Part shown: piece after piece, positions 1 to 9,137 of the stretch | Layout: each line of letters starts with the position of its first letter | Position numbering within the stretch: the stretch's first letter is position 1 | DNA from: Geodermatophilus sabuli | GTDB taxonomy: Bacteria > Actinomycetota > Actinomycetes > Mycobacteriales > Geodermatophilaceae | NCBI RefSeq assembly: GCF_010686765.1 | Contig: NZ_JAAGWF010000004.1 | Location: forward strand, 98,725 to 162,724 | Reading direction: 5' to 3' | DNA: 64,000 nt | The notes under the pieces: generated by a model | Seen by the model: only the letters and a program-made list of their open reading frames with translations | Told to the model about the DNA's origin: nothing | The model's database searches: none | Program-made: the position numbers and the translations under genes

Positions 1-695
1 CGCAGCCAGCCGGAGTCGTCGGTGCCGTTGGGGAGGGCGAGGTTGACCGCGCTGCCCAGCGCCTCGTCCGGGTCCCCCGTCTCCTCCGGGAACCCGGTGC
101 CCGGGAACAGGGTGAGCGGCGTCTGGTGGATGCTCACGGTCAGCACCCGCGGGTCCTCGTAGAACGCCGCCTGGACGCCGTCCCCGTGGTGGACGTCGAT
201 GTCGACGTAGGCGATCCGCTCGTACCCCCGGTCGAGCAGCCACCGGATGGCGATGGCGGCGTCGTTGAAGACGCAGAACCCCGACGCGCGGTCGGCCATG
301 GCGTGGTGCAGCCCGCCGGAGATGTTGACCGCGTGCTGGGCGCGGCCACTGTGCACCTGCTCAGCGGCGAGCACGCTGCCCCCGGTGATCAGCGCCGCCG
401 CGTCGTACATGCCCGCGAAGATCGGGTTGTCGGCCGTGCCGAGGCCGTGGCCGACGTCGGGGTGCTCCGGTGCCCGCCGCACCGCCTCGAGGTAGGCGGG
501 GTCGTGGACGAGTTGCAACGTGGCGGCGTCGGCCGGTGTCGGGCGCAGCACCTGCAGCCGGTCGCTCGCCAGCACGCCGAGGGCGTCGGCCAACCGCATC
601 GTGAGATCGAGGCGGATCGGGTGGAGGGGGTGGTCCCCACCCATCGTGTAGCCGAGCAGCGCGTCGTCCCAGACGACCGTGACCGAGTCGCTCAC
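1..695 (-). CDS. acuC: AcuC-like histone deacetylase family protein (3' end cut off)
   Basis: About 231 residues are visible and the gene runs off the left edge. This is the zinc-dependent deacetylase fold shared by acetoin-utilization protein AcuC, histone deacetylases and acetylpolyamine amidohydrolases. Visible marks are HDPAYLEAV near the N-terminus, the paired-histidine region GGLHHAM, and the metal-binding segment DIDVHHGDG. The GTG start at 695 has an AGGAG ribosome site just upstream. AcuC in other bacteria deacetylates acetyl-CoA synthetase; that substrate is inferred here because no acetate or acetoin gene is adjacent. The family call is strong, the exact substrate is not. Confidence 0.88.
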   Translation of the reverse strand, partial: MSDSVTVVWDDALLGYTMGGDHPLHPIRLDLTMRLADALGVLASDRLQVLRPTPADAATLQLVHDPAYLEAVRRAPEHPDVGHGLGTADNPIFAGMYDAAALITGGSVLAAEQVHSGRAQHAVNISGGLHHAMADRASGFCVFNDAAIAIRWLLDRGYERIAYVDIDVHHGDGVQAAFYEDPRVLTVSIHQTPLTLFPGTGFPEETGDPDEALGSAVNLALPNGTDDSGWL

Positions 696-888
696 CGGCT
701 CTCCTCACTGACCGTGGCGGCGCCGGCGGCCCACTCCGGGCGCCCGACCGCTCGGGAGGCGACGCTACCGCCGGGCCACCGGCACCGTGCCCTGCAGCGC
801 CCCGGCCGGCGGCGTGACGCCGGCCGGTCGGCGAGCCGGTTGCACGGGCCGGACCCCCGTACCATCAGGGCCGACACGGAGGAGACCT

Positions 889-1596
889 GTGAACGACCTG
901 ATCGACACCACCGAGATGTACCTCCGGACGATCTTCGAGCTGGAGGAGGAGGGGATCGTCCCCCTCCGCGCCCGCATCGCCGAACGGCTGCACCAGAGCG
1001 GCCCCACGGTCAGCCAGACGGTCGCCCGGATGGAGCGCGACGGCCTGCTGACGGTCGAGGGCGACCGGCACCTGCAGCTGTCCGACGAGGGCCGTCAGCT
1101 GGCCACGGCCGTCATGCGCAAGCACCGGCTGGCCGAGTGCCTGCTCGTGGACGTCATCGGCCTGGACTACGCCGACGTGCACGAGGAGGCCTGCCGCTGG
1201 GAGCACGTGATGAGCGAGGCGGTGGAGCGCAAGCTGCTCAACCTCCTCGGGAACCCGACGGTGTCGCCGTTCGGGAACCCCATCCCGGGCCTGGACGCCC
1301 TCGGCGGGGAGACCTCCGCGGTGCTGGACTCGCTGACGCTGCTGTCGACCACGGCCACGCCGGAGGGGCGCCGGGTGGAGATCAAGCGGATCAGCGAGCA
1401 GCTGCAGGAGGACTCCGAGCTGCTGCGCCTGCTGGCCGACCACGGCCTTCGACCCGGCGCCACCGGAGTGGCCCAGCTGGTCGCCGGCACGGTCAGCCTC
1501 GACGGCCAGGTGCTGCCCGCCGGAGTGGCCCAGCACGTGTTCGTCAGCGCGCTGGACGAGGAGCTCACCCCGGTCGAGGCGGCGCCGCGCCTCTGA
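889..1596 (+). CDS. ideR: DtxR/IdeR-family iron-dependent repressor
   Basis: A 235-residue metal-activated repressor that binds Fe(II) and shuts off iron-uptake genes. The GTG start follows GGAGGAG and gives the standard DtxR register: Met10, His79, Glu83, His98, Cys102, Glu105 and His106 all fall at the classical metal-site positions (seen as RKHRLAE and HEEACRWEH). A winged helix occupies about residues 1-70, the dimerization/metal domain 75-140, and an SH3-like domain the C-terminus. Intact ligands imply a working iron sensor. Likely targets in this window are boxes at 44727-44745 and 40959-40972. Longer upstream starts add only low-complexity residues. Confidence 0.95.
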   Translation: MNDLIDTTEMYLRTIFELEEEGIVPLRARIAERLHQSGPTVSQTVARMERDGLLTVEGDRHLQLSDEGRQLATAVMRKHRLAECLLVDVIGLDYADVHEEACRWEHVMSEAVERKLLNLLGNPTVSPFGNPIPGLDALGGETSAVLDSLTLLSTTATPEGRRVEIKRISEQLQEDSELLRLLADHGLRPGATGVAQLVAGTVSLDGQVLPAGVAQHVFVSALDEELTPVEAAPRL

Positions 1597-1689
1597 CGGG
1601 GCACCGCCCGCTCGGGGACACGCGCGCGCTCGCGGTGGGACCCGGCACGCGGGCCACCGCGTTCCCGGGGCGGTCACTACGGTGACCGG

Positions 1690-3786
1690 GTGAGCGAACC
1701 GCCCGCCGCCCCCGACGCCACCGCCGACAGCTCCGCCGACGAGTCGCCGGTGTCCCCGTTCGCCGACCTCGGCGCGTTCGCCGCCCTCCCCCGCGTGGCC
1801 GGGCTGGCCCTCTCGGCGGACGGCCGCCGGCTGGCCGTCGGGGTGCAGACACTGGACCCCGAGCGGACCAAGTGGCTGTCGGCCCTGTGGGAGGTCGACC
1901 CGGAGGGCCGGCGGGCGGCCCGCCGGCTGACCCGCAGCGCTCCCGGCGAGTCCGCACCCGTGTGGGCGCCCGACGGCTCGCTGCTGTTCACCTCCGCCCG
2001 GCCCGACCCCGCCACCAAGCCCGGCGGCGAGGACCCCCAGCCCGCGCTGTGGAGCCTGCCGGCCGACGGCGGTGAGGCCCGACAGGTGCTCACCCACCCC
2101 GGTGGGATCGGCCGGGTGGCCGTCGCCGCCGACACCGGGGACGTCGTCGTCGTCGCCGCCACCCTGCCGGGGGTGGCGGACGCCGAGGCCGACGCCGCCC
2201 GCCGCAAGGAGCGCAAGGAGGCCGGGGTGACGGCGATCCTGCACGAGGCCTACCCCGTGCGGTACTGGGACGCGGACCTGGGCCCCGCCGCGCCGCACGT
2301 GTTCTGGGCCGGCCGGCTGCCCGCCGATCCGCCGGCCGGTGCCGCGCCGGATCCGGTCGGGCTGCGCGACCTGACCCCCGATGCCGTCCCGCCGATCGGG
2401 TCCGGTGACGACGTGGCGCTCTCCCCCGACGGCGCCCTGCTGGTGCGCACCGAGGCCGTCCCGGACGGCCCCGCCGGACGCCGCGATCGGCTGGTCGCGG
2501 TGGAGACGGCCACGGGCGGCACGCGGGTGCTCGTCGACGACCCGCTGGCCGACGTCGGCTCCGCCCGCTTCTCCCCCGACGGGACCGCGCTGGTGTGCGT
2601 GCGCGAGTCGTTGACGACCTACGACGAGCCGCCGGACTACACGCTGCTGCACGTCGACGTCGCCACCGGCGCCGTCCGGGACCTCACCGCCGGATTCGAC
2701 CGCTGGCCCAGCGCACCGCAGTTCGGCGCCGACGGGTCGTGCGTCTACTTCCTCGCCGACGAGGACGGCCGGCACGCGGTGTTCCGGGTGCCGGTGGACG
2801 GCGGCGAGCCCGTGCGGCTCACGGCTGACGGCGCCTACAGCGACCTGCAGGTGGCGCGGGACGGCAGCGCCCTCTACGCCCTGCGCTCGGCCTACGACGA
2901 GCCGCCGGCACCGGTGCGGCTGGACCCGGAGACCCCCGGTCAGCACCCGGACCCGCTGCCGAACCCCGGGACGCTCCCGCAGCTGCCGGGCACCCTGCAC
3001 GAGGTCGAGGCGACCGCGGCCGACGGCACGCGGGTCCAGTCCTGGCTGGTGCTGCCCGAGGGCGCCTCGGCCGACCAGCCGGCTCCGCTGCTGCTGTGGA
3101 TCCACGGCGGACCGCTGATGAGCTGGAACTCCTGGTCGTGGCGGTGGTGCCCCTGGGTGATGGCCGCCCGCGGCTACGCCGTCCTGCTGCCCAACCCCGC
3201 CCTGTCGCAGGGCTTCGGCCAGGACTTCGTCCGCCGCGGCTGGGGGGAGTGGGGCGAGGCGCCCTACACCGACCTGATGGCCGCGGTCGACGCCGTGGAG
3301 CAGCGTGCGGACGTCGACGCCACGCGCACCGCGGCCATGGGTGGCTCGTTCGGTGGCTACATGGCCAACTGGGTGGCCACCCAGACCGACCGGTTCCGCG
3401 CCATCGTCACGCACGCCAGCCTGTGGGACCTCGACTCGTTCACCGGGACGACCGACGCGGCCTACTACTGGGAGCGGGAGTGGGGGGACCCGCTGTTGCA
3501 CCCCAAGCGCTACGAGCAGAACTCCCCGCACCGGTTTGCCGACGCCATCCGGACGCCGATGCTGGTCATCCACGGCGACCGGGACTACCGGGTGCCGATC
3601 GGTGAGGCGCTGCGCCTCTGGTACGACCTGCAGAAGCGCGGCGTGCCGTCGAAGTTCCTCTACTTCCCCGACGAGAACCACTGGGTGCTCACGCCGGGAA
3701 ACGCGACGGTCTGGTACGAGACGGTGCTGGCCTTCCTCGCCGAGCACGTGCTGGGCGAGGGGTGGCAGCGGCCCGGGCTGCTCTGA
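1690..3786 (+). CDS. S9 family serine peptidase (prolyl oligopeptidase/acylaminoacyl peptidase type)
   Basis: A 698-residue cytoplasmic peptidase. The N-terminal ~430 residues resemble a beta-propeller of WD40/TolB-like repeats (recurrent SPDG and SADG blades). The C-terminal alpha/beta hydrolase domain carries the nucleophile motif GGSFGGYM with Ser553, the downstream Asp in HGDRDYRVP and the His in DENHW. Such enzymes trim short or N-acylated peptides, the propeller filtering by size. The GTG start is 93 bp after ideR. No signal peptide is seen. Family assignment is firm; peptide specificity cannot be read from sequence. Confidence 0.93.
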   Translation: MSEPPAAPDATADSSADESPVSPFADLGAFAALPRVAGLALSADGRRLAVGVQTLDPERTKWLSALWEVDPEGRRAARRLTRSAPGESAPVWAPDGSLLFTSARPDPATKPGGEDPQPALWSLPADGGEARQVLTHPGGIGRVAVAADTGDVVVVAATLPGVADAEADAARRKERKEAGVTAILHEAYPVRYWDADLGPAAPHVFWAGRLPADPPAGAAPDPVGLRDLTPDAVPPIGSGDDVALSPDGALLVRTEAVPDGPAGRRDRLVAVETATGGTRVLVDDPLADVGSARFSPDGTALVCVRESLTTYDEPPDYTLLHVDVATGAVRDLTAGFDRWPSAPQFGADGSCVYFLADEDGRHAVFRVPVDGGEPVRLTADGAYSDLQVARDGSALYALRSAYDEPPAPVRLDPETPGQHPDPLPNPGTLPQLPGTLHEVEATAADGTRVQSWLVLPEGASADQPAPLLLWIHGGPLMSWNSWSWRWCPWVMAARGYAVLLPNPALSQGFGQDFVRRGWGEWGEAPYTDLMAAVDAVEQRADVDATRTAAMGGSFGGYMANWVATQTDRFRAIVTHASLWDLDSFTGTTDAAYYWEREWGDPLLHPKRYEQNSPHRFADAIRTPMLVIHGDRDYRVPIGEALRLWYDLQKRGVPSKFLYFPDENHWVLTPGNATVWYETVLAFLAEHVLGEGWQRPGLL

Positions 3787-3792
3787 GCGCGC

Positions 3793-4881
3793 TCACCCGA
3801 CGCTCCGGGACCCGTCGAGGTCGGCGGCCGTCGCCGCGATCAGGTCGCGCAGCGCGGCGGGCGGCAGGCAGGTGGCCAGGCCCTGCGCCAGCAGGCCCGC
3901 GAGGGTGTAGGTCGGGCGGCTGTCCAGCGCCCGCTCGAGGGCGACGTTGGCCATGGCGCCGTCCCCGCGCAGCCAGGCGCTGACCGCCAGCAGCGTGGCC
4001 GGTGCCGCGTCGAGCGGCGCCGGCGCCCGCCGGGTGCACTCCGTCCACAGCGTCTCGGCGGCGGCCGCGTCCTCCCCGAGCGCGAGGCCGAGCGCCCGGT
4101 CGCGCACCCGGACGTCGGCCAGCGCCCACAGCACCCCGGCCACGTCCCGGTCGGGCACCGGGGCGACGCCCGCCCGGCCCGGTCGGCAGCGCGCCACCAC
4201 CCGCCGGACCGTCGCCCACGACCGTTCCGCCTCGGCGTCCGGATCGGCCAGGGCTCCTCGGGCGTGCCGGTCCCCGACCCGCCAGACCAGGGCCTCCATC
4301 GCGGCCATCGCCGCGCCGTCGGGACGGCGGATCCGGCGATCCAGCGCCGCGCGGTCCCGCTCGACGACGGCGCCGACGGCCACCGACGCCGCCGCCAGCT
4401 CGGTCACGCCCCCGGGCAGAGGTGTCCCGGCGTCGGGCGCGCAGCACGGGTGCGGGCAGTCGTAGGACCACCACCGGCCCCGGCGGACCAGCAGTGCGTC
4501 CCGCACCGGGATGTCCCGCGCGGCCAGGGCCACGACCGCGTCGTGCACGACGGCGCGGTGCGGCAGGCCGGCCACGGCCTCTCCGGGCGGCTGACCGGGG
4601 AGCGGTGCGCAGTCGTCCGGGGCCTCGGACACCACGGCGACGACGACCGCGGCCGGATCGTCGGTGGCGACGCTGCGGACCAGCGCCTCGACGACCCCCG
4701 GTGCCGCCGCCCGGACGGGCAGGTCGCCGCGGACGGGCAGTCCGACCCGGCCGCCGCTGGGGCCGCCGAGGGCGACCAGCAGGAGCGACTCGTGCGGGTG
4801 GAAGCCGATCAGGTGCGGCAGCGCCGCGGCCACCTCACCGGGATCGGCGATGCGGACCTCGGCGCGGAGGGGTTCGTCCAT
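3793..4881 (-). CDS. DUF4192 domain-containing protein
   Basis: A 362-residue protein with the actinobacterial DUF4192 hallmark near the N-terminus (LPHLIGFHPHESLLLVAL). The rest is Ala/Arg/Asp-rich and probably helical, and the C-terminal half looks like helical repeats with the recurring pattern LWTECT...WLRGDGAMANVALERAL. The family is widespread in Actinobacteria and has no established function. It is convergent with the S9 peptidase gene, only 6 bp separating the stops. The ATG start is clear. Confidence 0.88.
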   Translation of the reverse strand: MDEPLRAEVRIADPGEVAAALPHLIGFHPHESLLLVALGGPSGGRVGLPVRGDLPVRAAAPGVVEALVRSVATDDPAAVVVAVVSEAPDDCAPLPGQPPGEAVAGLPHRAVVHDAVVALAARDIPVRDALLVRRGRWWSYDCPHPCCAPDAGTPLPGGVTELAAASVAVGAVVERDRAALDRRIRRPDGAAMAAMEALVWRVGDRHARGALADPDAEAERSWATVRRVVARCRPGRAGVAPVPDRDVAGVLWALADVRVRDRALGLALGEDAAAAETLWTECTRRAPAPLDAAPATLLAVSAWLRGDGAMANVALERALDSRPTYTLAGLLAQGLATCLPPAALRDLIAATAADLDGSRSVG

Positions 4882-5015
4882 GCGACCGACCCTGTCCGCG
4901 CCGGACGTCCCCGCGGTCCCGGCGCGGTCATCTGTGGACCGGCGGACGGCTGTGGACGGAGCCGGGCGGAACCGTCGGCGCCTTGTGCCCGGCGGCGCCT
5001 CGTGCCCGCGGCGGC

Positions 5016-5774
5016 TCAGTCGAGCGCCGCGGCCTGCGTCTCGTACGCCCGGGTCAGGAGCGCACCGAACGCCGCCTGGTCGACGGGCCCGCCCCTCGCG
5101 TCACCGGTCGCCAGCGCGACGAGCCGGTCGCCGTCCGGCACCAGGCCGACCAGCCCGGAGAGGGTGACCTGCCGGCCGTCGGGCGTGCGCGCCGTCGCGG
5201 TCAGCGCGAGACCCAGCGCGTCGTCCCCCAGCTCCTCCGGCAGGTCGACCGGGGTGACGACGACGGTGCCGCTGCCGTGCCCGGGTGCCTCGACGGTGGC
5301 GTCGGAGCACGCCGCGGCGGCCCGCTGGAGCGTGGGGACGGCGTCGGCGGTGGCCGGCCCGGCGACCAGTGCCTGCACGGTGGCCGAGGTCCCGGTCACG
5401 GCCACCTGCGCCGCGAACTCCGGGACGTCCCCGTCGGGTGTGGGCAGGGTCGCCAGCACGTCGGCGCACTCCTGCGGGGTGACGGTCAGGTCGGTCGGCA
5501 GCCCGGCGCCCGGCAGTCCGCCCATGGGCAGCCCCGACCCGGCGAGCAGGTCGGGGGTCAGCGGCACGACCCGCGCGCCGGGACCGAAGGCGTCCGCGGG
5601 CAGGAGCCCCTCGGCCAGGTCGGTCGCGGGGTCGGTGGCGGCGGCCGGCACGGCCGCCGGAGCGGTCGCCCCCGCCTCCTCCACGCCGGGCTCTCCTCCG
5701 CAGCCGGCGAGCACGCCGGCGAGCAGCCCGGTGGCGAGGACGGGGACCAGACGGGAGCGCACGGGACCGGCCAT
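5016..5774 (-). CDS. Putative secreted lipoprotein
   Basis: A 252-residue protein with a lipoprotein signal: basic start MAGPVRSR, hydrophobic stretch, then lipobox LAGC, so Cys would be lipidated and the protein anchored outside the membrane. The mature part (about 228 residues) is Ala/Thr/Pro-rich with Cys near DVLATL and AAACSD that could form a disulfide. This pattern (secreted domain with a Cys pair and 'DLTVTPQECADVL') resembles sensor-like lipoproteins of mycobacteria, but I cannot name a family. The ATG at 5774 is chosen because an upstream alternative would put residues before the signal peptide. Function unknown. Confidence 0.78.
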   Translation of the reverse strand: MAGPVRSRLVPVLATGLLAGVLAGCGGEPGVEEAGATAPAAVPAAATDPATDLAEGLLPADAFGPGARVVPLTPDLLAGSGLPMGGLPGAGLPTDLTVTPQECADVLATLPTPDGDVPEFAAQVAVTGTSATVQALVAGPATADAVPTLQRAAAACSDATVEAPGHGSGTVVVTPVDLPEELGDDALGLALTATARTPDGRQVTLSGLVGLVPDGDRLVALATGDARGGPVDQAAFGALLTRAYETQAAALD

Positions 5775-6008
5775 GCGACCGACGGTAGACGCGGCCGGCG
5801 CGCCGCGCACCGGCCTCCGACCTCGTGCTCGGCGCCCGCCCGGGGCGGCGACGCGGGAGGCGACGCGGGGGTGACGCGCGGGTCCACGTCGCCGGACCGG
5901 GTGGACAGCGCGACGCGGCGCCGCAGGCCGGCACCCCGCGACCCGGCGTCGCGCGGCCCCGGCATCGGGACACGGGCACGCGACGACCGGCCGTTAGAGT
6001 CCCCGGCC
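5775..6008. other. Intergenic gap between divergent genes
   Basis: A 234-bp divergent promoter space between the lipoprotein gene and the glycosyltransferase cluster. It is extremely GC-rich and I see no convincing -10/-35 pair, operator or hairpin. Confidence 0.4.
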
Positions 6009-7262
6009 ATGGGACGGTCGCTGCGCATCGCACTGCTGTCCTACCGGAGCAAGCCGCACAGCGGCGGCCAGGGCGTCTACGTCCGGGCCCTCTCCCGCGA
6101 GCTCACCGCCCTCGGCCACGCCGTCACCGTGCTCAGCGGGCAGCCCTATCCGGAACTGGACGACGGCGTCCCGCTGACCCCGCTGCCCAGCCTCGACCTG
6201 TACCGCGAGCCCGATCCCTTCCGCACGCCGCGGCCCGGCGAGTTCCGCGACTGGGTGGACGTCGCGGAGTGGGCCACGATGTGCACCGCCGGGTTCCCGG
6301 AGCCGCTGACCTTCAGCCTGCGCGCGGCCCGGGAGCTGCTCCCCCGCGCCGCCGAGTTCGACGTGGTGCACGACAACCAGTCCCTCGGCTACGGGCTGCT
6401 GCGGCTGGCCCGCGCGGGGATCCCGACCGTCGCCACGGTCCACCACCCGGTGGCCATCGACCGCGACCTGGAGCTCGCCGCCGCGCCGTCCCGCCGCCGG
6501 CGGCTGACCCTGCGCCGCTGGTACGCCTTCACCGCGATGCAGGCCCGCGTCGCGCCGCGGCTGGACGGCATCACGACGGTGTCGGAGAGCTCCCGGGCCG
6601 ACATCGAGACCCACCTGGGCGTGCCCGCCGCCGCGGTCGACGTCGTCCCCGTGGGCATCGACCCCGACGTCTTCACCCCACCGCCGGCCGGCCGCCCGCG
6701 CGACCCCGCCTCCATCGTGGTCGTCACCAGCGCCGACGTGCCGCTCAAGGGGCTGGTGCACCTGCTGGAGGCGGTGGCCAAGCTGCGCACGGAGCGGGCG
6801 GTGCGGCTGACCGTCGTCGGCACCGCGCGACCGGGCGGGCCCGCCGAGGCGGCCCTCGACCGGCTGGCGTTGCGCGAGGCGGTCCGCTTCACCGGCCCGG
6901 TGCCGGAGGCCGAGCTGGTCGGGCTGCTCCAGGACGCCGCCGTCGTGGCCATCCCGTCCCTGTACGAGGGCTTCTCCCTGCCGGCGATCGAGGCCATGGC
7001 CTGCGGCACGCCGCTGGTCACCACCGACGCCGGCGCGCTGCCCGAGGTGGTGGGCAGCAAGGCCGGGCTCCGGGTGCGGGCCGGCGACGTCGGCGAGCTG
7101 ACCGCCGCACTGGCGCTGGTCCTCGACTCGCCGTCCCTCGGCGAGCAGCTGGGCCGGGCCGGGCGGCGCCGGGTGCTCGCCGACTACACCTGGCGGGCAA
7201 CGGCCGAGCGGACCGCGGAGTGGTACGCGGAGGTCCTGCAGCGGAAGGGGCGCGCGTGCTGA
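6009..7262 (+). CDS. Glycosyltransferase family 4
   Basis: A 417-residue retaining GT-B glycosyltransferase. The N-terminal Rossmann domain opens with RIALLSYRSKPHSGGQGVYV, a glycine-rich acceptor loop typical of GT4. The donor-site domain carries GFSLPAIEAMACGTPLV, including the conserved Glu that holds the nucleotide-sugar (E-x7-E type motif in YEGFSLPAIE). It would transfer a sugar from a nucleotide donor to an unknown acceptor at the cytoplasmic face. It heads a tightly packed cluster: its stop overlaps the next start by 7 bp. The ATG at 6009 matches the beginning of the fold; the open frame upstream is noise. Confidence 0.92.
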   Translation: MGRSLRIALLSYRSKPHSGGQGVYVRALSRELTALGHAVTVLSGQPYPELDDGVPLTPLPSLDLYREPDPFRTPRPGEFRDWVDVAEWATMCTAGFPEPLTFSLRAARELLPRAAEFDVVHDNQSLGYGLLRLARAGIPTVATVHHPVAIDRDLELAAAPSRRRRLTLRRWYAFTAMQARVAPRLDGITTVSESSRADIETHLGVPAAAVDVVPVGIDPDVFTPPPAGRPRDPASIVVVTSADVPLKGLVHLLEAVAKLRTERAVRLTVVGTARPGGPAEAALDRLALREAVRFTGPVPEAELVGLLQDAAVVAIPSLYEGFSLPAIEAMACGTPLVTTDAGALPEVVGSKAGLRVRAGDVGELTAALALVLDSPSLGEQLGRAGRRRVLADYTWRATAERTAEWYAEVLQRKGRAC

Positions 7263-8059
7263 CCGTCGACTACGACCTGCTCGACCTCCGGCCGGGGATG
7301 ACCGTCCTCGACCTGGGCTGCGGGGAGGGCCGGCACGCGTTCGAGGCCTACCGCCGCGGCGCGCACGTGGTCGCCGTCGACCGGGGCGTACCCGAGGTGG
7401 AGACGACCAAGCGCTGGCTGGGCGCGATCGCCGCGGCCGGTGAGGCCGGCCGGGCGGACGACGGCACGGCCGCGCGCTACGAGGTCGTCCGCGGCGACCT
7501 GCTGGCCCTGCCCTTCCCCGACGCCAGCGTGGACCGGGTGATCGCGGCCGAGGTGCTCGAGCACATCCCCGACGACGCCGCCGCGCTCGCCGAGATCACC
7601 CGCGTGCTCGCGCCCGGCGGCCGGGTGGCGGTGACCGTCCCCCGGTTCTTCCCCGAGCGGGTCTGCTGGGCGCTGTCGGACGCCTACCACGCGAACGAGG
7701 GCGGCCACATCCGCATCTACCGCGCCGACGTGCTGCGCACCCGGCTGGCGGCGGCCGGCCTCGAGCCCGGCGACCAGCACCACGCGCACGCGCTGCACGC
7801 CCCGTTCTGGTGGCTCAAGTGCGCGGTCGGGGTCGAGAAGGACAACGCCGCCGTCCGCGCCTACCACCGGATGCTGGTCTGGGACCTCGTGCGGCGCCCG
7901 TGGCTCACCCGGACCGCCGAGCGGCTGCTGGACCCGGTACTCGGCAAGAGCCTGGTCGTCTACGCCGACAAGCCCGGCGCCGCGGGGTCGCCGGCCCGCA
8001 CGGTGTGGACGACGGAGACGGCGGCAGCGGACCGGGAGCGGATCCCTGCCCGGCGCTGA
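7256..8059 (+). CDS. Class I SAM-dependent methyltransferase
   Basis: A 267-residue Rossmann methyltransferase. Motif I is VLDLGCGEGRHAFEA, the acidic end of strand 2 is VVAVDRG, and the post-motif region FPDASVDRVIAAEVLEHI matches the Methyltransf_11/UbiE-like group. The GTG start overlaps the end of the GT4 gene (GTGCTGA), so the two are probably translationally coupled. The substrate is unknown; co-operonic glycosyltransferases suggest a sugar or lipid-linked glycan intermediate (inference). Confidence 0.9.
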   Translation: MLTVDYDLLDLRPGMTVLDLGCGEGRHAFEAYRRGAHVVAVDRGVPEVETTKRWLGAIAAAGEAGRADDGTAARYEVVRGDLLALPFPDASVDRVIAAEVLEHIPDDAAALAEITRVLAPGGRVAVTVPRFFPERVCWALSDAYHANEGGHIRIYRADVLRTRLAAAGLEPGDQHHAHALHAPFWWLKCAVGVEKDNAAVRAYHRMLVWDLVRRPWLTRTAERLLDPVLGKSLVVYADKPGAAGSPARTVWTTETAAADRERIPARR

Positions 8060-8078
8060 GCTGCCCGACCTGCCCGGT

Positions 8079-9137
8079 GTGCTGACCGGGAGGCAGGTGC
8101 GGGCGACGGTCGCCGCGATCGCCGCGGAGCAGGACGCCGACGGGTCGCTGCCCTGGTTCCGCGGCGGGCAGCTGGACCCCTGGGACTCCGTCGAGGCCGC
8201 GATGGCCCTCGACGTCGGCGGTGCGCACGACCGCGCCCGGGCCGCCTACCGCTGGCTGGCCGCGCGGCAGCGTCTCGACGGCTCCTGGGCCAGCGAGTAC
8301 CGCGCCGGCGCCGAGACCGCGCCCGCCGCGGAGAGCAACCACGCCGGGTACCTCGCCGTGGGCCTCTGGCACAGCTGGCTGTGCACCGCCGACGAGGCCC
8401 TGGTCAGCGAGCTCTGGACGGTCGTCCGCCGAGGGCTGGACCTGGTCACCCGGATGCAGCTGCCCGGCGGCGCGGTGGCGTGGGCGCTGCGCCCCGACGG
8501 CACCCCCGACGACACCGCGCTGCTGACCGGCAACGCGAGCCTGTTCCAGGCGCTGCGCTGCGGCGTGGCGCTGGCCGGCCTGACGGGTGAGCCGCAGCCG
8601 GACTGGGAGCTGGCGGTGACCGACCTCGGCGCCGCCCTCCGCGAGCGGTCCGACGCCTTCGCCGACCGCAGCCGTTACTCGATGGACTGGTACTACCCGG
8701 TGCTCGCCGGCGCGGTCACCGGCGGGGCGGCCCGTGACCGGCTGGCCGGCGACTGGGCCCGCTTCGTGGTCCCCGGCCTGGGCGTCCGGTGCGTGGCCGA
8801 CCAGCCGTGGGTGACCGGCGCGGAGACCTGCGAGCTGGCGCTCGCCCTGGCCGCGGCCGGGCAGACCGACGCGGGACTGGAGCAGCTGGCCGCCATGCAG
8901 CACCTGCGGCACGACGACGGCTCCTACTGGACCGGGTTCGTCTACCCCGACGACGCCCGCTGGCCGGTCGAGCGGACCACGTGGACCGCCGCGGCCGTCG
9001 TCCTCGCCGCCGACGCGCTGGCCGGCACCGGTCCGGCGTCGGGGCTGTTCACCGACCCGTCGGCGCTGCCGGCGGCGGGAACGTCACAGGAGAGCGCCGG
9101 TTGGCTGCCCGGAGGTGCGGGCACGGTGACCCCGTGA
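8079..9137 (+). CDS. Prenyltransferase/squalene-cyclase-like toroid protein
   Basis: A 352-residue protein built like the (alpha/alpha)6 toroid of squalene-hopene cyclases and protein prenyltransferases. QW-like repeat units are visible (QDADGSLPWF, RQRLDGSWASEY, RHDDGSYWTGFVYPD). It is about half the length of a full squalene-hopene cyclase (about 630-720 aa), and I see no DxDD acid motif, so cyclase activity is not supported. It lies between a methyltransferase and a GT2 and overlaps the latter by 4 bp (GTGA). Possible roles are binding a polyprenyl carrier or modifying a glycolipid; both are inference. The GTG start is the first plausible one after the upstream stop. Confidence 0.82.
   Translation: MLTGRQVRATVAAIAAEQDADGSLPWFRGGQLDPWDSVEAAMALDVGGAHDRARAAYRWLAARQRLDGSWASEYRAGAETAPAAESNHAGYLAVGLWHSWLCTADEALVSELWTVVRRGLDLVTRMQLPGGAVAWALRPDGTPDDTALLTGNASLFQALRCGVALAGLTGEPQPDWELAVTDLGAALRERSDAFADRSRYSMDWYYPVLAGAVTGGAARDRLAGDWARFVVPGLGVRCVADQPWVTGAETCELALALAAAGQTDAGLEQLAAMQHLRHDDGSYWTGFVYPDDARWPVERTTWTAAAVVLAADALAGTGPASGLFTDPSALPAAGTSQESAGWLPGGAGTVTP

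Noticed and set aside
1455..1545. Repeated CCGGAGTGGCCCAGC words in the 3' half of ideR
   Set aside because: They encode two similar GVAQ segments of the C-terminal SH3-like domain; not enough to call a repeat element.
865..3747. A very long open frame on the minus strand opposite ideR and the S9 peptidase
   Set aside because: It lacks recognisable domains and is a mirror of GC-rich coding sequence; the plus-strand genes carry complete family motifs.
4002..6008. An open plus-strand frame leading into the GT4 gene
   Set aside because: It runs antisense through DUF4192 and the lipoprotein gene with Arg/Pro-rich low complexity; the GT4 fold begins at 6009.
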